A DNA stretch of 64,000 nucleotides, from NCBI GenBank assembly GCA_964527585.1, contig CAZGPE010000006.1, positions 21,530 to 85,529 on the forward strand. The letters are read 5' to 3'. The notes below the pieces were generated by a model. The model had not been told where the DNA came from and did not search any database. It worked only from the letters and a program-made list of their open reading frames with translations. This document shows, in pieces, positions 60,501 through 64,000 of this stretch; position 1 is the stretch's first letter, and every line of letters starts with the position of its first letter. A program made the translations under genes and the position numbers. The DNA is from Fimenecus sp964527585. GTDB taxonomy: Bacteria; Bacillota; Clostridia; Oscillospirales; Acutalibacteraceae.

Positions 60501-63317
60501 TTAGTTGATATTTTCTTTTTTAATAAAGTTTTTAATTCGGTCATCATAAAGACCTTTTTCCGTGCTTATATAATGAACATACAATTTTTCGTACAGATAA
60601 TCATATTTTACATCAAAAAGGCCCTTTTCTCTAATCCACACCTTAAACATATCCACAGAGTTTGATTCGTTCAACACCTTCCACAGTTGTGCATAGAAAT
60701 GACTCACCGCTTTATCGCGATTATCACTTTGATTGCTTATTACAAAATTACAAATTGAATTTGCTGCTTGAAGAGCGCAGTCAATAACTGAGGTCAGAAA
60801 CAATGCAAAATCGTCTTTAGTTTTCATAGCGTTTTCTATTAACGATATCAAGATATCAGGTGAAGTATAATTATAAAAAACATTTCTTGGAGAAAAATCG
60901 TATCTAAGCAGCTGCTCTATAGGTAATGCAGTCTTTGTTTTTATTGATAAGGATATTAGAGCTGCAAAAACTTGAGGATACTTCAAGGTGTATTCAATAC
61001 CCTCATCAGTAAAATATTTTATAATATCGATATCATTTTTTGTTTTTTTATTTTTTCCCCTAAGTGCCATAAATAACTCATTGGTATTATAAAGCAAACC
61101 CGAAGAATCTAATGGGATGACTGCTTTTTTAAACTCATTATTCAAATAAGCAATAGTATCAATTACATCTACAAGTTTTCCGTTTTGATAATCTGTCAGG
61201 AATAAATCCTTAACAATCTGAGGATCATATAAAGCCGAATAATTTTTAATTTCTCTTCGTCTGTATCTGAAATTCATATAATCAATAATTTGAGGATTAT
61301 ATAAAACGAACTTGTGGTAATTATATTGATATTTAGGTTGTAACAAGCTGTGAGTATAGAGGTCAGAGATTACCGCAAATACATCGCGAGTATCTGGTCC
61401 CTCTCTTCTAATTCTGTTTTTATGGGAGAGCATTTCAAATAAGCACTCAATTATTTTATCGTGTTGTTTTGGTTCATTATTTTGGATGACAACTTCGATA
61501 ATCAATCGTGCCAACTCATCATAGTTTGGATCTCCAATCCACTTGTGAAGTAATTTGACAAGTTCGTTGTTATCACACATTTTACAAAAATAGAAAGCCA
61601 AAAAATATTCATAAAAAGTCTTGTGTGCAAAATCAAGATGGTTCTCGTCGATTTCTTGAATTAACTCTGTTCTTTCGACTAAATATTCGGAATATTGTTT
61701 TATGGCAGTTACCCAATTAATTTCATCCTCGACGGATATGGCTTCCTTAATAGCCTTTTCTAGTTCAGAATAATCAAACCGAAAACTACTGTTTTTCATT
61801 AATTTATTGTGTCTATAAAAAGCAATTTTAGGAACAGTTAAGTTCATTGCCAAAATGCTTTTAGTTTTATCACTTAGTTTAACAGCAGCTTTTCGGTTTT
61901 CGCGTTCGGTCAAAAAGGTATCTATACATTTTTGATAAAATTCTATTCTTCTTGTAGGCAAACTACTTTCAAAATTAAATATTACTAATGCTAACACTAG
62001 AATGATAGGATTTCTTATCAAATTGTGGCATCTTGCTCTTTTAACTTCATCTTCAAATTTGTTCCAAAACTCATCAAAATCAGTTGAGTCTTCATAATTT
62101 GACAAAAACCAATTCTTACTATATTTTTTTATTTGCTCAGAATTAAACTTATTGATTCTTATATGCAGAAAAGTTTCATCGAACCTATTTTTTAAATATC
62201 CAGCTTCCCTTGTTGAAATTATAAACCTATTAAGATAATACACCGACGTGAAAGTTTCGATTTCATTTCTTACAGTATCACGAAGCGCTTGTGTAGGAAT
62301 TTCATCAAGAGCATCTAATATAACCAAGCAAGCCCCTGAATTCAGTTTTTCAGCAACCACTACCTGAAGTTCTTCTGTGGTTTGTCCCGCATACTTTATT
62401 CGCTTTCTAAATTCATTGGCAACACACCATAATACGCCTTTTTTCTTTTCGCCTATTTCTTCAGCATATTCTTTTAAATCTATCTTTAATTTTAAAGCAG
62501 TGGCATCATACAATTTTTCATAATTACAGAAAAGATAGTTAAGCGTAGTGGATTTTCCAAGTCCGGCCCCACCTATCAATATAATTTTATTTCCAAGATC
62601 AAAAAAATCTTCTAATTTTATTGATTCGATTTCTTCATCATTGTACTCATATAGCCGATCGATTTCTTTCCCAAAATAAGAGAAGGTATTTTCAACATAG
62701 AATTCGTTAATGTTTTGTGCTTTGCGACGTTCCGCACCTGCAATTCCAGTAAATCGAATTTCTCCAAATTCTTTTTCCGTAACTGTATGGTACTGCCTGA
62801 TATTTTCATCACTAATAGTAACTTTTCTGTTTTCCAATGTCGCCAAATACCTCTTTAATTCGTTTTGACTACCTCGGATATTAGATATAATCTCTCTGTG
62901 AGAAATAGACATCAACTGAAAAGTCACATAGATTCCAGGGTAATCTTCTATTATTTTACTCAAGAAATCTATGTATAATACCTCTATTTTTCTGACAAAT
63001 TCTTTTACATCGAGGATATTTGCAGACTTACATTCGTCACAAATCAAGGCTTCTATATTTGCGCGATAATCTTCGATACTTTGATTGTCTCTAACCATAA
63101 AGAAATAATTTCGAATAATTTCGACAAAGCGGGTACTTTTAATTAGAGTATAAAAATCATCGCTATCCAAAGAAGAATCGACAAAACAATCAAATTGCTT
63201 GCTGAGAATATCATTTAGTTTGTTCAAAACCTTAGTTTTGTTTTTGCGATCTAACAATTTCGTTCCAATGGCTTCTAAAACAGAAGGCCCCAATGCTAAA
63301 ATAATTTCTCCCCACAT
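60501..63317 (-). CDS. NACHT-domain STAND NTPase, probable antiphage defence protein
   Basis: Large signalling NTPase of 938 aa. The NACHT module has Walker A GGAGLGKST at residues 249-257, Walker B LVILDALDEIP at 331-341 (the DALDE form typical of NACHT) and the FIISTRE motif at 366-371, followed by a winged-helix/helical region with YEYFLAFYFCK near 593. Residues 1-190 are helical with no familiar effector (no nuclease, protease or TIR motif visible), and the C-terminal 290 residues are an unclassified helical sensor-like region. In known systems the C-terminus senses phage proteins and oligomerisation activates the N-terminus. AAGGAGAT precedes ATG 63317. It sits between decayed mobile DNA and a truncated restriction gene. 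The reading frame is intact. Confidence 0.88.
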   Translation of the reverse strand: MWGEIILALGPSVLEAIGTKLLDRKNKTKVLNKLNDILSKQFDCFVDSSLDSDDFYTLIKSTRFVEIIRNYFFMVRDNQSIEDYRANIEALICDECKSANILDVKEFVRKIEVLYIDFLSKIIEDYPGIYVTFQLMSISHREIISNIRGSQNELKRYLATLENRKVTISDENIRQYHTVTEKEFGEIRFTGIAGAERRKAQNINEFYVENTFSYFGKEIDRLYEYNDEEIESIKLEDFFDLGNKIILIGGAGLGKSTTLNYLFCNYEKLYDATALKLKIDLKEYAEEIGEKKKGVLWCVANEFRKRIKYAGQTTEELQVVVAEKLNSGACLVILDALDEIPTQALRDTVRNEIETFTSVYYLNRFIISTREAGYLKNRFDETFLHIRINKFNSEQIKKYSKNWFLSNYEDSTDFDEFWNKFEDEVKRARCHNLIRNPIILVLALVIFNFESSLPTRRIEFYQKCIDTFLTERENRKAAVKLSDKTKSILAMNLTVPKIAFYRHNKLMKNSSFRFDYSELEKAIKEAISVEDEINWVTAIKQYSEYLVERTELIQEIDENHLDFAHKTFYEYFLAFYFCKMCDNNELVKLLHKWIGDPNYDELARLIIEVVIQNNEPKQHDKIIECLFEMLSHKNRIRREGPDTRDVFAVISDLYTHSLLQPKYQYNYHKFVLYNPQIIDYMNFRYRRREIKNYSALYDPQIVKDLFLTDYQNGKLVDVIDTIAYLNNEFKKAVIPLDSSGLLYNTNELFMALRGKNKKTKNDIDIIKYFTDEGIEYTLKYPQVFAALISLSIKTKTALPIEQLLRYDFSPRNVFYNYTSPDILISLIENAMKTKDDFALFLTSVIDCALQAANSICNFVISNQSDNRDKAVSHFYAQLWKVLNESNSVDMFKVWIREKGLFDVKYDYLYEKLYVHYISTEKGLYDDRIKNFIKKENIN

Positions 63318-63371
63318 AAATTTATATCTCCTTATTTTTCTTTGACTTGGTTATCTATACATGCACTCACA

Positions 63372-63758
63372 TTAGATTTGTTCTTTAAATGTTTTCCTCA
63401 AAATTCTCAACTTGTTCCATGACCTTACGGAATATTTCGGGGCAAGGGTGTTGATGATAGTAGACCAACGGGCGTCCGCAGGCAGATTATATGTGCCGTC
63501 CGTAAAGGTAGCATCATCAAAGAACGCTGCAAAGATTTCCTCATCGTCTGGATCAAGCCCTTGGGCAATTAAATCTTCACGAAGTTTGGCAATACCATCC
63601 TCGAACTTCTCACCAATAAAGCGCAAAAATACAAGGGTGAGCATCATATCACGCTTCTCAAAGAACGAACCCGAATTATGTGCTTTACGCAATATATCAC
63701 GACATTTGAACAGAATAGAGTCCAAATTTATTTTTTCTTCAACTTTTTTCTTAGCCAT
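63372..63758 (-). pseudogene. hsdM: Truncated type I restriction methylase subunit HsdM
   Basis: The 128-residue product matches only the N-terminal helical domain of HsdM (DSILFKCRDILRKAHNSGS, LTLVFLRFIGEKFEDG, NLPADARWSTIIN). The SAM-binding and NPPY catalytic domains, some 350 residues, are missing. Near 63440 the homology seems to break; a one-base shift would instead read EIFRKVMEQVENFEENI and stop at 63385-63387. It starts at ATG 63758 after AGAGGAAA. No hsdS or hsdR gene follows; the NACHT gene comes instead. It is probably an insertion or deletion scar. Confidence 0.75.
63382..63410 (-). promoter_or_regulatory. Possible promoter of the NACHT gene
   Basis: On the minus strand TTGAGA (63410-63405), 17-bp spacer, TAAAGA (63387-63382), inside the end of the hsdM remnant. 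The -10 box is weak. Confidence 0.35.
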
Positions 63759-63791
63759 TGAATTTCCTCTTTCTAACAAATTGTTAACAAC

Positions 63792-64000
63792 TTACATATC
63801 CATCGCATTCTCATCAAGCAAAAATTGTTCGATGCCGATATAGAGGATACCGTCATCGTCGTGCCAGGGGATGATGTTGTCTTTGACTACAATAATCTTC
63901 TTAAAGGAATCGCCGACACGCTTTAAGGAACGGATCTCTTGCTCGCGCTTTTCTTCATCTGCGACGGTTAGAGCCGACTGGATATAGTATTTTTTGCTAC
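63792..64000 (-). CDS. C-terminus of an AAA ATPase, DUF4143 type (5' part outside window)
   Basis: The last 69 or so codons of a gene that begins beyond the window. The readable end (KKYYIQSALTVADEEKREQE, RVGDSFKKIIVVKDNIIPWH, GILYIGIEQFLLDENAMDM) matches the C-terminal region of COG1373 ATPases with a DUF4143 domain, common in gut Clostridia and Bacteroides and often multi-copy in accessory regions. Function is not established. Stop codon at 63794-63792. Confidence 0.75.
   Translation of the reverse strand, partial: SKKYYIQSALTVADEEKREQEIRSLKRVGDSFKKIIVVKDNIIPWHDDDGILYIGIEQFLLDENAMDM

Noticed and set aside
63412..63843. Plus-strand open frame of 143 codons
   Set aside because: It is antisense to hsdM and its flanks; the minus strand carries recognisable HsdM sequence.

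Overview
The window is a moderately AT-rich chromosome segment from a low-GC Gram-positive bacterium, most likely an anaerobic Clostridia (Oscillospirales/Ruminococcus-like) gut commensal. Evidence: a valine T-box leader ahead of valS, near-consensus SigA promoters almost always with 17-bp spacers, strong AGGAGG-type ribosome binding sites with some TTG and GTG starts, a Gram-positive style DnaD/DnaI-like primosome pair, a YtrA-type GntR/ABC unit, RecD2 without RecBC, and a PrsA/SurA-like foldase. This placement is inference from gene content.

Left part (1-7.1 kb): a peroxide-reducing pair (AhpC plus a flavoprotein in which the thioredoxin-reductase part precedes an AhpF-like domain), tRNA-Pro(GGG), a histidine phosphatase, and a complete spermidine/putrescine importer operon potABCD. 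The 7.1-28.5 kb stretch is almost wholly on the minus strand: a class B penicillin-binding protein, a U32 tRNA hydroxylase next to mltG, 5-formyl-THF cyclo-ligase, a DJ-1 protein, two acyl/aminoacyl-transferase-like genes, a thymidylate kinase, a GtrA protein, valS with its T-box, comFC, recD2, RNase P RNA, a polysaccharide deacetylase, a fused phosphatase-acetyltransferase and polA; trmL is the one plus-strand gene among them. dusB follows on the plus strand.

Middle (29.6-57.7 kb): a small RNA candidate with its own promoter and terminator, sugar (GPH) and MATE transporters, a membrane-anchored GDPD-like protein that has lost its catalytic residues, the operon xre-nth-dnaD-dnaC with a palindromic operator candidate, a GntR-regulated ABC transporter with a 23-bp operator candidate, a free-standing 5S rRNA gene, a flavin reductase-like protein, HtrA with its neighbouring two-component system, galactose mutarotase divergent from an FHA-FtsW/RodA-PBP cell-wall operon, a GH28 pectinase with a HAD phosphatase, tRNA-Leu(CAG), a parvulin foldase, and a transglutaminase/alpha-E/ATP-grasp cluster.

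Right end (57.7-64 kb): an accessory region. It holds broken pieces of a SpaA/Cna-B surface protein, a RelE-like toxin and a tyrosine integrase, two short direct repeats, a small orphan gene with its own promoter and palindrome, an intact 938-residue NACHT (STAND) NTPase, a truncated type I methylase gene (hsdM) directly upstream of it, and the end of a DUF4143-type AAA ATPase. The NACHT protein is the best candidate for an under-described system, probably antiphage defence. No CRISPR array and no complete insertion sequence were seen.
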